Shown: positions 26,538 to 34,424 of the stretch, piece after piece
Layout: each line of letters opens with the position of its first letter
Numbering within the stretch: position 1 is the first letter of the stretch
NCBI RefSeq assembly: GCF_900172345.1
Contig: NZ_FWFY01000001.1
Location: 495,733 to 559,732 of the forward strand
DNA: 64,000 nt
Source: Limimaricola soesokkakensis
GTDB lineage: Bacteria; Pseudomonadota; Alphaproteobacteria; Rhodobacterales; Rhodobacteraceae
Reading direction: 5' to 3'
Notes under the pieces: generated by a model
Database searches by the model: none
What the model saw: only the letters and a program-made list of their open reading frames with translations
Told to the model about the DNA's origin: nothing
Translations under genes and position numbers: made by a program

Positions 26538-27560
26538 TCAGCCCCAGCAGAGCTCCTGACCTTCCTCGACCGAGATCGACTCGACGCCCTCGACCGGCTC
26601 GTCGGTGACGAGCTTCACGCCGGTATCGTAGAAGTCCTTGCCTTCGGTGTTCTCGGGCAGGGTACCATCCTCGGCATATTGGGCGATCGCCTCAACGCCG
26701 AGCCTGGCCATCTCGAGCGGGTATTGCTGCGAGGTCGCGCCGATGATGCCGTCGGCGACGTTCTGGACACCGGGGCAGCCGCCATCGACCGAAACGATCA
26801 GCACGTCGTTCTCACGGCCGATCGCCTTGAGCGCCTCGTAGGCACCCGCGGCGGCGGGCTCGTTGATGGTGTAGACGACGTTGATCTCGGGGTCCTTGGC
26901 GAGAAGGTTCTCCATCGCCGTGCGGCCGCCTTCCTCGTTGCCGGCGGTCACGTCATTGCCGACGATGCGCGGGTCGTCCTCGTCGCCCCATTTGTTCGGA
27001 TCCTTGGTGTCGATGCCGAAACCGGTCAGGAAGCCCTGATCGCGCAGAACGTCGACCGAAGGCTGGCTGACGCCGAGGTCGAGCATCGCGATCTTGGCGT
27101 TCGCGGCTTCTTCGCCGAGCTTGGCAGCGGCCCATTTGCCGATCAGTTCGCCCGCGAGGAAGTTGTCGGTGGCGAAGGTGGCGTCGGCGGCGTCAATCGG
27201 GCTGAGCGGCGTGTCGAGCGCGATCACCAAGAGGCCCGCATCGCGGGCCTGCTGCACGGCCGAGACGATGGCGGAGGTGTCGGACGCGGTGATCAGGATG
27301 CCCGAGGCGCCGTTGGCAATGCAGGTCTCGATCGCGTCGACCTGGGTTTCATGGTCGCCGTCGACATTGCCGGCGTAGGAGTTGAGCGTGATGCCCAACT
27401 CGTCGGCGGCCTGCTGCGCGCCCTCGCGCATCTTCACGAAGAACGGGTTGGTGTCGGTCTTGGTGATCAGGCAGGCCGAGACGTCCTGCATGTGGCTTTC
27501 AGCCTGCGCTGCACCCGCAGCGATCAGGGCAAGCGCGGTCCCCGCGAAAAGTCGTTTCAT
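26538..27560 (-). CDS. frcB: Fructose-type ABC transporter substrate-binding protein FrcB
   Basis: A 340-residue periplasmic sugar-binding protein of the RbsB/FrcB type I class. A Sec signal peptide (cleavage after A-Q-A, about residue 20) precedes the domain; N-P-F-F, D-T-P-L-S and V-D-G-G motifs line the sugar site in this family. The ATG at 27560 follows GGAGG by 9 bases; a TTG two codons upstream is too close to that site. It heads the operon and faces the divergent regulator frcR across an AT-rich palindrome. Confidence 0.93.
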   Translation of the reverse strand: MKRLFAGTALALIAAGAAQAESHMQDVSACLITKTDTNPFFVKMREGAQQAADELGITLNSYAGNVDGDHETQVDAIETCIANGASGILITASDTSAIVSAVQQARDAGLLVIALDTPLSPIDAADATFATDNFLAGELIGKWAAAKLGEEAANAKIAMLDLGVSQPSVDVLRDQGFLTGFGIDTKDPNKWGDEDDPRIVGNDVTAGNEEGGRTAMENLLAKDPEINVVYTINEPAAAGAYEALKAIGRENDVLIVSVDGGCPGVQNVADGIIGATSQQYPLEMARLGVEAIAQYAEDGTLPENTEGKDFYDTGVKLVTDEPVEGVESISVEEGQELCWG

Positions 27561-27649
27561 CGTCAATATCCTCCCAGATGTGACCCCGGACGCTCCTCAA
27601 CATCCGGGATTGCCCCAACGGTAATGACGATTCCCGAAGCTGGTCAATA

Positions 27650-27670
27650 AATAAATCATCTTGATTTATT
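27650..27670. promoter_or_regulatory. AT-rich palindromic operator between frcB and frcR
   Basis: A perfect inverted repeat AATAAATCA - TCT - TGATTTATT (9-base arms, 3-base spacer) stands out as AT-only sequence in GC-rich surroundings. It lies 89 bases before frcB and 40 bases before frcR. ROK-family repressors bind palindromes of this size, so it is the likely FrcR operator controlling both directions. Confidence 0.75.
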
Positions 27671-27710
27671 AAACGGGCCGCAGTCATCCTGTTCGCAGGG
27701 AGGAATTCGA

Positions 27711-28910
27711 ATGGAGAGTTCCGAGGTGCGCAGCCTCGCGGGCGGCGCCAACCAGCGTGGGCTGCGCGACCATAACGAGCGACTGCTTCTGTCGCTGATG
27801 CAGCGGCACGGGCCGTTGCCCGGCAGCGATCTGGCGCGGCTTTCGGGCCTCTCTCCCCAGACCGTCTCGGTGATCCTGCGCCGTCTCGATGAGGATGGCA
27901 TGGTGTCGCGCGGCGCGCCGCAGCGCGGGCGCGTGGGCAAGCCGCGCGTGCCCGTGGGGCTCGATCCGGACGGGGCCTTCTCGATCGGCCTGAAGATCGG
28001 CCGCCGCAGCGCCGACCTGCTGATCGTCGATCTACTGGGCCAGCCGCGCGGCCAGCTGCACGATACCTACCGCTATCCCGACCCGAGGGGCATCATGCGC
28101 TTTCTCGAGGCAGGCATCGGGGATCTTGTGACCCGGCTGCCAGCGCGGCTGCGTGACCGGGTCGCAGGGATCGGCGTCGCCCGGCCGCATGAGCTCTGGA
28201 TCTGGCAGGAGACGGTCGGCGCGCCGCCCGCGGCGCTCGACGGCTGGCGCGACTTTGACTTTGCCGCCGAGATCGGCCGGTTCTCGGCCTTGCCCGTCTT
28301 CGTCGACAACGACACCACTGCCGCCTGCCGCGCCGAGCATGTCTATGGAAGGGGGCGGGCGTTTCGCGACTATGCCTATTTCTTCGTGGGCTCCTTCATT
28401 GGCGGCGGCGTAGTGCTGAACCATTCGGTGTTCGAGGGGGCGCGCGGCAATGCCGGGGCCATGGGGTCGTTGCCAACGCGCGACGCCGCGGGCCGGCCGG
28501 CGCAGCTCATCGACACGGCCTCGCTGCACATGCTCGAGCGGCGACTCGAGGCGGCCGGCCACGACCCGGCGCGGCTGTGGAGCCTGCCGCAGGACTGGTC
28601 CGGCATGAGCGACGTGATCGAGCCCTGGCTCGACGAGGCGGGCGAGGAACTGGCGCGCGCCGCCGCCACGGTCTGCGCGGTGATCGACTTCGAGGCGGTG
28701 CTAATCGATGGCGGCTTTCCCGAGCAGGTGCGCGCGTCCTTGGTGGAGCGGGTCAGGGCTGGACTCGACCGGGTCGATCTGCGCGGTTTGATCCCGCCAC
28801 GGATCGAGGCGGGTGCGGTGGGCGGCAATGCGCGCGGTCTCGGCGCCGCCTGCGCGCCAATCTTCGCGCAGTTCCTGCTCAACACCCATTCGGGGGTCAG
28901 CACCGGCTGA
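27711..28910 (+). CDS. frcR: ROK-family transcriptional regulator FrcR
   Basis: A 399-residue ROK-type regulator. An N-terminal winged helix-turn-helix (about residues 25-80, with the G-S-D-L-A-R-L-S-G-L-S segment) precedes a sugar-kinase-like domain that contains D-N-D-T-T-A-A and G-G-G-V motifs for sugar binding. Divergent placement from frcBCAK and the palindrome between them identify it as the local repressor, presumably released by fructose. The protein has the DNA-binding extension that separates regulators from ROK kinases. Confidence 0.88.
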   Translation: MESSEVRSLAGGANQRGLRDHNERLLLSLMQRHGPLPGSDLARLSGLSPQTVSVILRRLDEDGMVSRGAPQRGRVGKPRVPVGLDPDGAFSIGLKIGRRSADLLIVDLLGQPRGQLHDTYRYPDPRGIMRFLEAGIGDLVTRLPARLRDRVAGIGVARPHELWIWQETVGAPPAALDGWRDFDFAAEIGRFSALPVFVDNDTTAACRAEHVYGRGRAFRDYAYFFVGSFIGGGVVLNHSVFEGARGNAGAMGSLPTRDAAGRPAQLIDTASLHMLERRLEAAGHDPARLWSLPQDWSGMSDVIEPWLDEAGEELARAAATVCAVIDFEAVLIDGGFPEQVRASLVERVRAGLDRVDLRGLIPPRIEAGAVGGNARGLGAACAPIFAQFLLNTHSGVSTG

Positions 28911-28913
28911 GGC

Positions 28914-28941
28914 GGGCACTGGGCACTGGGCACTGGGCACT
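28914..28941. repeat. Four perfect 7-base tandem repeats after frcR
   Basis: The unit GGGCACT is repeated four times without error, starting 4 bases after the frcR stop codon. Short, perfect and non-coding, it is a candidate slipped-strand microsatellite; no function is evident. Confidence 0.85.
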
Positions 28942-29042
28942 GGCCGGATCAGACCCAATGGAGCGCTTGTAAACCGCCCGCCCATCTCCGACAAATGGAG
29001 TAGGGCCTGCCGCCACGGCAGGCCGTGGAGGACGGGATGGCG

Positions 29043-29068
29043 GGAACCCGCGCAGGCGCGTTGGGGTT
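29043..29068 (+). promoter_or_regulatory. EcfG-type stress promoter of otsBA
   Basis: GGAAC (29043-29047) is followed after 18 bases by GTT (29066-29068), i.e. GGAAC-N17-GGTT, which matches the alphaproteobacterial general-stress sigma factor pattern GGAAC-N16/17-cGTT. It lies 74 bases before the otsB start. The EcfG sigma factor is encoded in the same window, and trehalose synthesis is a known stress function in this class. Confidence 0.6.
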
Positions 29069-29141
29069 GAAAACGGAAGCCATCCGGATGTCCGGATTCC
29101 GGGTGGCCACGGGCCGCGAGCCCTCGAATTGGAGACAGGGA

Positions 29142-29924
29142 ATGTACTACGAGATGATCGGATTTCACGGGGAGCACCAGAGCGAGCATACCGTCGACGG
29201 GGTGCCCGAGCCGAAGCTGGATCGATCGACCCTGTTTCTCGATTTCGACGGTACCTTGGTCGAACTGGCGGACCGCCCCGACGCGATCCGCGTCGACGAG
29301 GGTCTGGAAGACCTGTTGCGCGGCCTGTCGGAGAAGACGCAGGGCCGCGTCGTAATCATCACCGGCCGCGCGATCGAGGACGTAACCCAGTATCTCAAGG
29401 GGTTCGATGGTCCGATCATCGGCGGTCACGGGGCGCAGGAACGCGTGGGCGGCGAGATCCGCAACCACGAGCTGGCCGACCCCGAGACGGTCAAGTATCT
29501 GGGCGAGATGACCACCGCATTCGCCGCGACCCATCCGGGGCTGATCTGCGAGCGCAAGCCCACCGGCGTGGTGCTGCATTTCCGCCAGAACGAAGATCTC
29601 GCGGCGCAGGCCTATGCCTTCCTGCGGGCTCTGTCGGAAACCCATGACGGCTTCGACCTGCATCACTCCAAGATGGCCTACGAGCTGCGCCCCGCCGGGA
29701 TCGGCAAGGACGTCTCGATGCGGCGGATGATGGAGGGTGAGGGCTTCAAAGGCACGATGCCGATCTTCTTCGGCGACGACGTCACCGACGAGCCGGCGCT
29801 GCACTGGGTGGCCGAGCAGGGCGGCATCGCCGTCAAGGTGGGCGAGGGCGAGACCGCTGCCGGTTGCCGGCTTGGCGATCCGGAGGCCGCGCGGAGGACG
29901 CTGCGGCGCTGGGTCGGGGCGTAA
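29142..29924 (+). CDS. otsB: Trehalose-6-phosphate phosphatase OtsB
   Basis: A 260-residue HAD-superfamily phosphatase that dephosphorylates trehalose 6-phosphate. Motif I is F-L-D-F-D-G-T-L (about residues 30-37), motif II I-I-T-G-R, and motif IV F-G-D-D-V-T-D-E. The frame is open further upstream, but the ATG at 29142 has GGAG/AGGG ahead of it and gives the usual domain start. otsA follows after two bases. Expression is probably stress-induced via the EcfG-type site upstream. Confidence 0.92.
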   Translation: MYYEMIGFHGEHQSEHTVDGVPEPKLDRSTLFLDFDGTLVELADRPDAIRVDEGLEDLLRGLSEKTQGRVVIITGRAIEDVTQYLKGFDGPIIGGHGAQERVGGEIRNHELADPETVKYLGEMTTAFAATHPGLICERKPTGVVLHFRQNEDLAAQAYAFLRALSETHDGFDLHHSKMAYELRPAGIGKDVSMRRMMEGEGFKGTMPIFFGDDVTDEPALHWVAEQGGIAVKVGEGETAAGCRLGDPEAARRTLRRWVGA

Positions 29925-29926
29925 CC

Positions 29927-31306
29927 ATGTCCGAAGGCCGTCTCATCGTCGTCTCGAACCGCATCCCCACGGAGGCCGCCCCCTCGGGCGGTCTCGTCGT
30001 GGCGCTGCACGACGCGCTCAAGGAGCGTGGCGGCGTGTGGATCGGCAATTCGGGCAAGCGTGTCTATCCGGAAGAGGCGGCGAGGGGGCTGACCCGCATC
30101 GCCGAGACCCCCTATGAGCGCTACAGCTTCGATCTGACCGAAGAGGAGCATCAGGGCTTCTATCTCGGCTATTCCAATGCCACGCTCTGGCCACTGTTCC
30201 ATCACCGCACCGACCTGCTCGCGGTCGATCCCGATCAGGCGCGGATCTACAGGGAGGTGAACGAGCGTGTGGCGAAGCTGATCGCCGAGGTGGTGCAGCC
30301 CGGCGACGCGATCTGGGTGCACGATTATCATTTCCTGCCGCTTGCCGAGGCGTTGCGCAGGCGAGGCGTGCACAATCGTATCGGGTTTTTCCTTCACATC
30401 CCGTTCCCCAATCCCTCCGATCTTCCGGCACTTTCTGAGCGCAAGTTGATGCCGGGCTGGCTTTCGGCCTTCGACCTGATCGGGCTGCAGACCCGGCGCG
30501 ACGTGTCGAACGCGCTTGATTTCCTACGCGATAGCGGTGCCGAGATCCTGCTGAACGGCAGGCTCAAGATGGGTGACCGGCGCTTCGAAGTTGCCAGTTT
30601 CCCGATCGGCATCGATGTTGACGGCTTTATCAAGGCCGCCGAAGAAAACGCCGATGCGGGTGAGCATCTGCGGCTGTCGCCGGGCGAGCGGCTGGTGCTG
30701 GGCGTCGACCGGCTCGACTATTCCAAGGGGCTGCCGCAGCGCTTCGCGGCCTTCGGCGAATATCTGTCGCATCGGCCCGATCCGCAGATCCGTGCTACGC
30801 TGCTGCAGATCGCGCCGCCTTCTCGGGAGGATGTCGAAGCCTATCGCGAGATCCGCCAGGAACTCGAAACCATTACTGGCCGGGTCAATGGAGAGATGGC
30901 CGAGCTCGACTGGACCCCGATCCGCTACATCCGCCGCAACATCGAGCGCGAAGTCCTCGCCGGGCTCTATCGCCGCGCCGATGCCTGTCTGGTGACGCCG
31001 CTGGCCGACGGGATGAACCTCGTGGCCAAGGAGTTCGTGGCGGCGCAGGATGGCGCCGATCCGGGCGTGCTGATCCTGTCGCATTTCGCCGGTGCGGCGG
31101 AGCAGATGGAAGCGGCGCTGATGGTGAACCCCTATGATCCGGGCGAAACCGCACGCGCCATTGAACAGGCGCTCTCGATGCCGCTGCACGAGCGGCAGGC
31201 CCGGCATCTGAGCCTGATGCAGAGCATCCGCGAGGCCGATATCGGCTGGTGGACAAGGACCTACCTGGCCGCGCTGCAGAAGCCGCTGGCGGGGCCCGGC
31301 AACTAA
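29927..31306 (+). CDS. otsA: Trehalose-6-phosphate synthase OtsA
   Basis: A 459-residue GT20 enzyme joining UDP-glucose and glucose 6-phosphate. Motifs visible are V-V-S-N-R-I-P near the N-terminus, W-V-H-D-Y-H-F, the R-L-D-Y-S-K-G-L-P segment and D-G-M-N-L-V-A-K-E near the C-terminus. The ATG at 29927 sits two bases after the otsB stop. Trehalose made here would protect against osmotic, desiccation and heat stress. Confidence 0.95.
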   Translation: MSEGRLIVVSNRIPTEAAPSGGLVVALHDALKERGGVWIGNSGKRVYPEEAARGLTRIAETPYERYSFDLTEEEHQGFYLGYSNATLWPLFHHRTDLLAVDPDQARIYREVNERVAKLIAEVVQPGDAIWVHDYHFLPLAEALRRRGVHNRIGFFLHIPFPNPSDLPALSERKLMPGWLSAFDLIGLQTRRDVSNALDFLRDSGAEILLNGRLKMGDRRFEVASFPIGIDVDGFIKAAEENADAGEHLRLSPGERLVLGVDRLDYSKGLPQRFAAFGEYLSHRPDPQIRATLLQIAPPSREDVEAYREIRQELETITGRVNGEMAELDWTPIRYIRRNIEREVLAGLYRRADACLVTPLADGMNLVAKEFVAAQDGADPGVLILSHFAGAAEQMEAALMVNPYDPGETARAIEQALSMPLHERQARHLSLMQSIREADIGWWTRTYLAALQKPLAGPGN

Positions 31307-31329
31307 ACGGACGGTTGCCAAGTTTTTCG

Positions 31330-31354
31330 GGAACCAACCCCGGCGCCGCAAGTT
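31330..31354 (+). promoter_or_regulatory. EcfG-type stress promoter upstream of the YihY/BrkB gene
   Basis: GGAAC (31330-31334), 17 bases, then GTT (31352-31354), i.e. GGAAC-N16-AGTT. It starts 24 bases after the otsA stop and about 190 bases before the next gene, leaving a long leader containing a nested hairpin. It could drive the membrane-protein gene or a small RNA. Confidence 0.55.
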
Positions 31355-31400
31355 TGATGGATGAAGAGGCGCCGTTCCCTCGCCTCTCTCATTCCCCAAA

Positions 31401-31453
31401 GGCCGGCGGCGGACCTTCCTGATCATTCCCTCGGGGAAGATCCCCCGCCGGCC
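31401..31453 (+). other. Nested stem-loop in the long leader before the YihY/BrkB gene
   Basis: Outer arms GGCCGGCGG (31401-31409) and CCGCCGGCC (31445-31453) are perfectly complementary over 9 bases. Inside the loop, TTCCC (31426-31430) pairs with GGGAA (31434-31438). It lies about 40 bases beyond the EcfG-type promoter. It may be a leader structure, a terminator that defines a short stress RNA, or chance; it does not match a riboswitch I recognise. Confidence 0.45.
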
Positions 31454-31542
31454 ACCCCCATTCTCCCAAAGCCTTCACAACCTGCGATCGACATGCAATC
31501 TTGCCACTGGGCGACTATCCGCTCATGGGGAGTGGAGCGCGC

Positions 31543-32448
31543 ATGTCTCAAGAAAGGTACGGCCCGCGTCTGACGCCGCGACGGTTCTGGCGGTTGCTGG
31601 TCGGGCTTTGGACCCTTTCGAGCGAGGTGCAACTCGGCCTGATCGCGGCAGGAGTCGCCTTCTACTCGATTTTCGCGATCTTTCCCGCCATTGCCGCGCT
31701 CATCGCGATCTTCAGCCTGCTGGCGGACCCGGCGGTGCTCGAGACTCAGCTTGAGATGATGCGCGAGATCATCCCCGTGGAGGCTTATGGGCTCCTGCGC
31801 GAGCAGCTGACGCTGATGGTGTCGACCCGGCCCGAAACGCTTGGCTTTGCTACGCTCCTGTCAACCTTGGTGGCATTGTTCTCGGCCCGCAACGGCGTCG
31901 CTTCGCTGATCCTCGGGCTCAACCAGATTTACGGGCGTCCCAATCGAAACGGCGTGCGGCAGATCTTCGTGGCGATCCTTTTGACGCTGTCGCTGATCGC
32001 GATCGCTGTACTGGCGATGCTGGTCGTGGTGATCGCACCGATCCTTCTGACGGTACTGCCGCTGGGCAGCCGCACCGGTTGGGTGCTTGAGGCCATCCGC
32101 TGGATCGCGGCCTTCGGCGTGGTGCTGGCAGGGCTGGGCGTGGTCTACCGTTTCGGGCCGAACATGCGCGGTGCCCGCGGCGGGTGGGTCACGCCGGGCG
32201 CCTTTCTGGTGATCCTGTTCTGGCTCGCCGCCTCGGCGGGGTTCTCCTACTACCTGTCGAACTTCGGTAACTACAACGAAGTCTACGGCTCGATCGGGGC
32301 CGTGGTAGCGCTGTTAATGTGGCTGTTCATCTCGGCCTGGTTGGTACTGTTCGGCGCCGCGATCAACGTGGTCTGGGCCCGGATTGCCAGGTCCGAGGAG
32401 GGGCCGGCCGAGATACGCCCGGATATCGGACCGAGCGAGATCGGGTGA
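31543..32448 (+). CDS. YihY/BrkB-family inner-membrane protein
   Basis: A 301-residue polytopic membrane protein of the YihY (virulence factor BrkB) family. About six hydrophobic spans are visible, with the A-R-N-G-V-A-S-L-I-x-G-L-N-x-I-Y-G family motif near residue 115. The molecular function of the family is unsettled. Starts at 31501 (TTG), 31525 and 31543 are in frame; GGAG about 7 bases before 31543 favours that ATG. An EcfG-type promoter upstream suggests it is part of the general stress regulon. Confidence 0.85.
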   Translation: MSQERYGPRLTPRRFWRLLVGLWTLSSEVQLGLIAAGVAFYSIFAIFPAIAALIAIFSLLADPAVLETQLEMMREIIPVEAYGLLREQLTLMVSTRPETLGFATLLSTLVALFSARNGVASLILGLNQIYGRPNRNGVRQIFVAILLTLSLIAIAVLAMLVVVIAPILLTVLPLGSRTGWVLEAIRWIAAFGVVLAGLGVVYRFGPNMRGARGGWVTPGAFLVILFWLAASAGFSYYLSNFGNYNEVYGSIGAVVALLMWLFISAWLVLFGAAINVVWARIARSEEGPAEIRPDIGPSEIG

Positions 32449-32678
32449 GGGCCCATCGTTAATGCTGTCTGAGCATCGGCTGGCTTGCTATCAGGTGCCG
32501 GCGTGACGTCGGCTCGACTTCCAGAAGCTGCGCGCTGACCTAGGCTGATCCCGCCTGCACGAGATAAAATGCAGAGACCATCAAGAGGGTCACGAGATCC
32601 TAGCGGCCTGAATATAGAGCGACATGAATTCGCCGCTCATATCTGACACTACCAACCATTTCGGGCAGCGTTCGAAGA

Positions 32679-32706
32679 GTTCCGGCCCCCGAGCGGGAGC
32701 CGGAAC
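32679..32706 (-). terminator. Terminator-like hairpin after phyR
   Basis: Perfect 8-base arms GTTCCGGC (32679-32686) and GCCGGAAC (32699-32706), with extra GC pairing in the loop, sit 14 bases past the phyR stop on the minus strand. The 271 bases from 32449 to 32719 hold no other feature I can support. Confidence 0.6.
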
Positions 32707-32719
32707 GATCCATTGGGCC

Positions 32720-33532
32720 TCAGCCGTGCAGCGGGCCAGTCGAGGAGAAGAACATCGCTTGGCTGACCGCCGAACGGACCTGCTCCTCGCCATAGGGCTT
32801 CGAGATCAGGAAGGCAGGCTCGGGGCGTTCGCCGGTGAGCAGCCGCTCGGGGAAGGCGGTGATGAAGATCACCGGGAGGCTGCCATGCGCTTCGAGGATG
32901 TCGCGCACCGCGTCGATGCCCGAGGAGTTGTCGGCCAGCTGAATGTCGGCCAGCACCAGATCGGGCTTTTCCTGCTGGGCCAGCTTGACCGCGTCGTCGC
33001 GGGTGCGTGCGACGCCGGTAATGGCGTGTCCCATGTCGGAGACGATGGATTGCAGATCCATGGCGATGATCGCCTCGTCCTCGATCACGAGGATGCGGCC
33101 CGAGATGCTGTCTTCCATCTCCTGGCGGGCAATCTTGACCAGATGCTCGACTTCTTCTTGGTCGGTCTGCATGATCTCGGCGATCTCGGAGGTCGAAAAA
33201 TCCTCGATCGTGTTGAGGAGCAGCGCCTCGCGGGTGTTCGGGGTCAGCTTCGACAGATGCGCCTGTGCGGCGGCAGCCAGACCGCTCTCGTCGCCCGAGA
33301 CGGGGGCGCCGGAGCTGATCCAGATCATGTGGAAGACGCGGAACAGCGCCGTGCGGGGCGAGGCGTCCGTGTCAAAGACGGAGCGGTCCTCGAGGATCGC
33401 CTCAAGGGTGGCCGCGGCGTAGGTATCACCGCTGTTCTGGCTTCCTGTCAGCGCCCGCGCATAGCGGCGCAGATAGGGCAGCTCGTGCCCGATCACCGTG
33501 GCGAGGTCGGGTGCGGTGGTGGTTGTCGTCAT
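32720..33532 (-). CDS. phyR: PhyR-type general stress response regulator
   Basis: This 270-residue protein has an N-terminal sigma-factor-like domain (about 10-135) and a C-terminal receiver (about 146-265). The receiver has the acidic pocket E-D-E near 151-153, phospho-acceptor Asp196 (L-V-L-A-D-I) and Lys245. When phosphorylated, PhyR presents its sigma-like domain to sequester NepR and free EcfG. The ATG at 33532 is preferred over an upstream in-frame Met because conserved sequence starts after it. It is divergent from nepR-ecfG, the standard alphaproteobacterial layout. Confidence 0.95.
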   Translation of the reverse strand: MTTTTTAPDLATVIGHELPYLRRYARALTGSQNSGDTYAAATLEAILEDRSVFDTDASPRTALFRVFHMIWISSGAPVSGDESGLAAAAQAHLSKLTPNTREALLLNTIEDFSTSEIAEIMQTDQEEVEHLVKIARQEMEDSISGRILVIEDEAIIAMDLQSIVSDMGHAITGVARTRDDAVKLAQQEKPDLVLADIQLADNSSGIDAVRDILEAHGSLPVIFITAFPERLLTGERPEPAFLISKPYGEEQVRSAVSQAMFFSSTGPLHG

Positions 33533-33569
33533 CGGCTGAGAGTCCCCAAATTCATTTTTTCTGGAACCG

Positions 33570-33595
33570 AACGCGGCCGCTTGCATTGTGGTTCC
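33570..33595 (-). promoter_or_regulatory. EcfG-type promoter of phyR
   Basis: On the minus strand GGAAC (33595 to 33591) is followed after 18 bases by GTT (33572 to 33570), i.e. GGAAC-N17-CGTT, a full match to the EcfG pattern. It lies about 40 bases before the phyR start. The site is embedded in an inverted repeat GGAACC/GGTTCC (33563-33595); the plus-strand copy lacks a correctly spaced GTT. Confidence 0.6.
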
Positions 33596-33649
33596 ATGAT
33601 GCGGTCATGCTAAGCGAGGCTGCGGACAATGACGAGGGTATAAGCGGGA

Positions 33650-33865
33650 ATGACACAGAGGGACCAGGGGAGCGCGCGTGGAGACATCGACGCCCATTTG
33701 AAGCGCGCCTTCCAGCAGCTCACCGACGAGGCTTTGCCAGACCGGTTCACCGATCTGCTGGCGCGGCTGAAGGCCGGTGAGGATGCGTCTGCCGCATCGT
33801 CCGACGCCGACCAGACCACGCCGGACAGGGAAACGGCGGATGCAGGCAAGGTGGGCAGGGGCTAG
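33650..33865 (+). CDS. nepR: Anti-sigma factor NepR
   Basis: A 71-residue protein with the NepR core (I-D-A-H-L-K-R-A-F to L-P-D-R-F-T-D-L-L), two short helices separated by a loop, and an acidic disordered tail. NepR holds EcfG inactive until PhyR-P binds it. It lies one base before ecfG, giving stoichiometric co-expression. Confidence 0.92.
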   Translation: MTQRDQGSARGDIDAHLKRAFQQLTDEALPDRFTDLLARLKAGEDASAASSDADQTTPDRETADAGKVGRG

Positions 33866-33866
33866 A

Positions 33867-34424
33867 ATGAGCCATCAAGATCCGAGAGACGAGCTGGTCG
33901 GGCACCTCCCGGCCATGAGGGCCTTCGCGCTGTCGCTGACGCGCAATGGCGCCCAAGCCGACGACCTCGTGCAGGACACGGTGGTCAAGGCGTGGACCAA
34001 TTTCGACAAGTTCAAACCCGGCACCAACCTGCGGGCCTGGCTGTTTACCATTTTGCGCAACACCTTCTACTCGGGTCGTCGCAAGGCACAGCGCGAGGTG
34101 GCGGATGTCGACGGCGTGTTCACCGCGTCGCTGGCCGAAAAGCCCGCGCATGACGGTCGCCTGCAGATGAACGACTTCCTGCGGGCCTTTGCGCAGCTGC
34201 CGGACGAACAGCGCGAGGCGCTGGCGCTCGTCGGGGCTTCGGGCTTTTCCTACGAGGAAGCGGCCGGCATGTGCGGCGTGGCGATCGGCACCATCAAGAG
34301 CCGTGCCAACCGGGCGCGCGTCCGGCTCGCCGAGCTGCTGGAGCTCGAAGACGAGGACGGGCTGGGAATGACGGATGAGGCAACGATGGCCGTTCTTGCG
34401 GCCCATGGTGGGCCTCACTTGTGA
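33867..34424 (+). CDS. ecfG: General stress ECF sigma factor EcfG
   Basis: A 185-residue ECF sigma factor. Region 2 includes A-D-D-L-V-Q-D-T-V and region 4 (about 120-165) includes Y-E-E-A-A-x-x-C-G-V-A-x-G-T-I-K-S-R. Linkage to nepR and phyR identifies it as the EcfG (sigma-15) class that recognises GGAAC/GTT promoters. The ATG at 33867 is one base past the nepR stop. Its stop overlaps the downstream kinase start. Confidence 0.95.
   Translation: MSHQDPRDELVGHLPAMRAFALSLTRNGAQADDLVQDTVVKAWTNFDKFKPGTNLRAWLFTILRNTFYSGRRKAQREVADVDGVFTASLAEKPAHDGRLQMNDFLRAFAQLPDEQREALALVGASGFSYEEAAGMCGVAIGTIKSRANRARVRLAELLELEDEDGLGMTDEATMAVLAAHGGPHL

Noticed and set aside
31361..31573. A 70-codon frame starting just after an EcfG-type promoter
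   Set aside because: It runs through the hairpin and into the YihY/BrkB gene, has no ribosome site because the promoter would start transcription about there, and its composition is Pro-rich without pattern.
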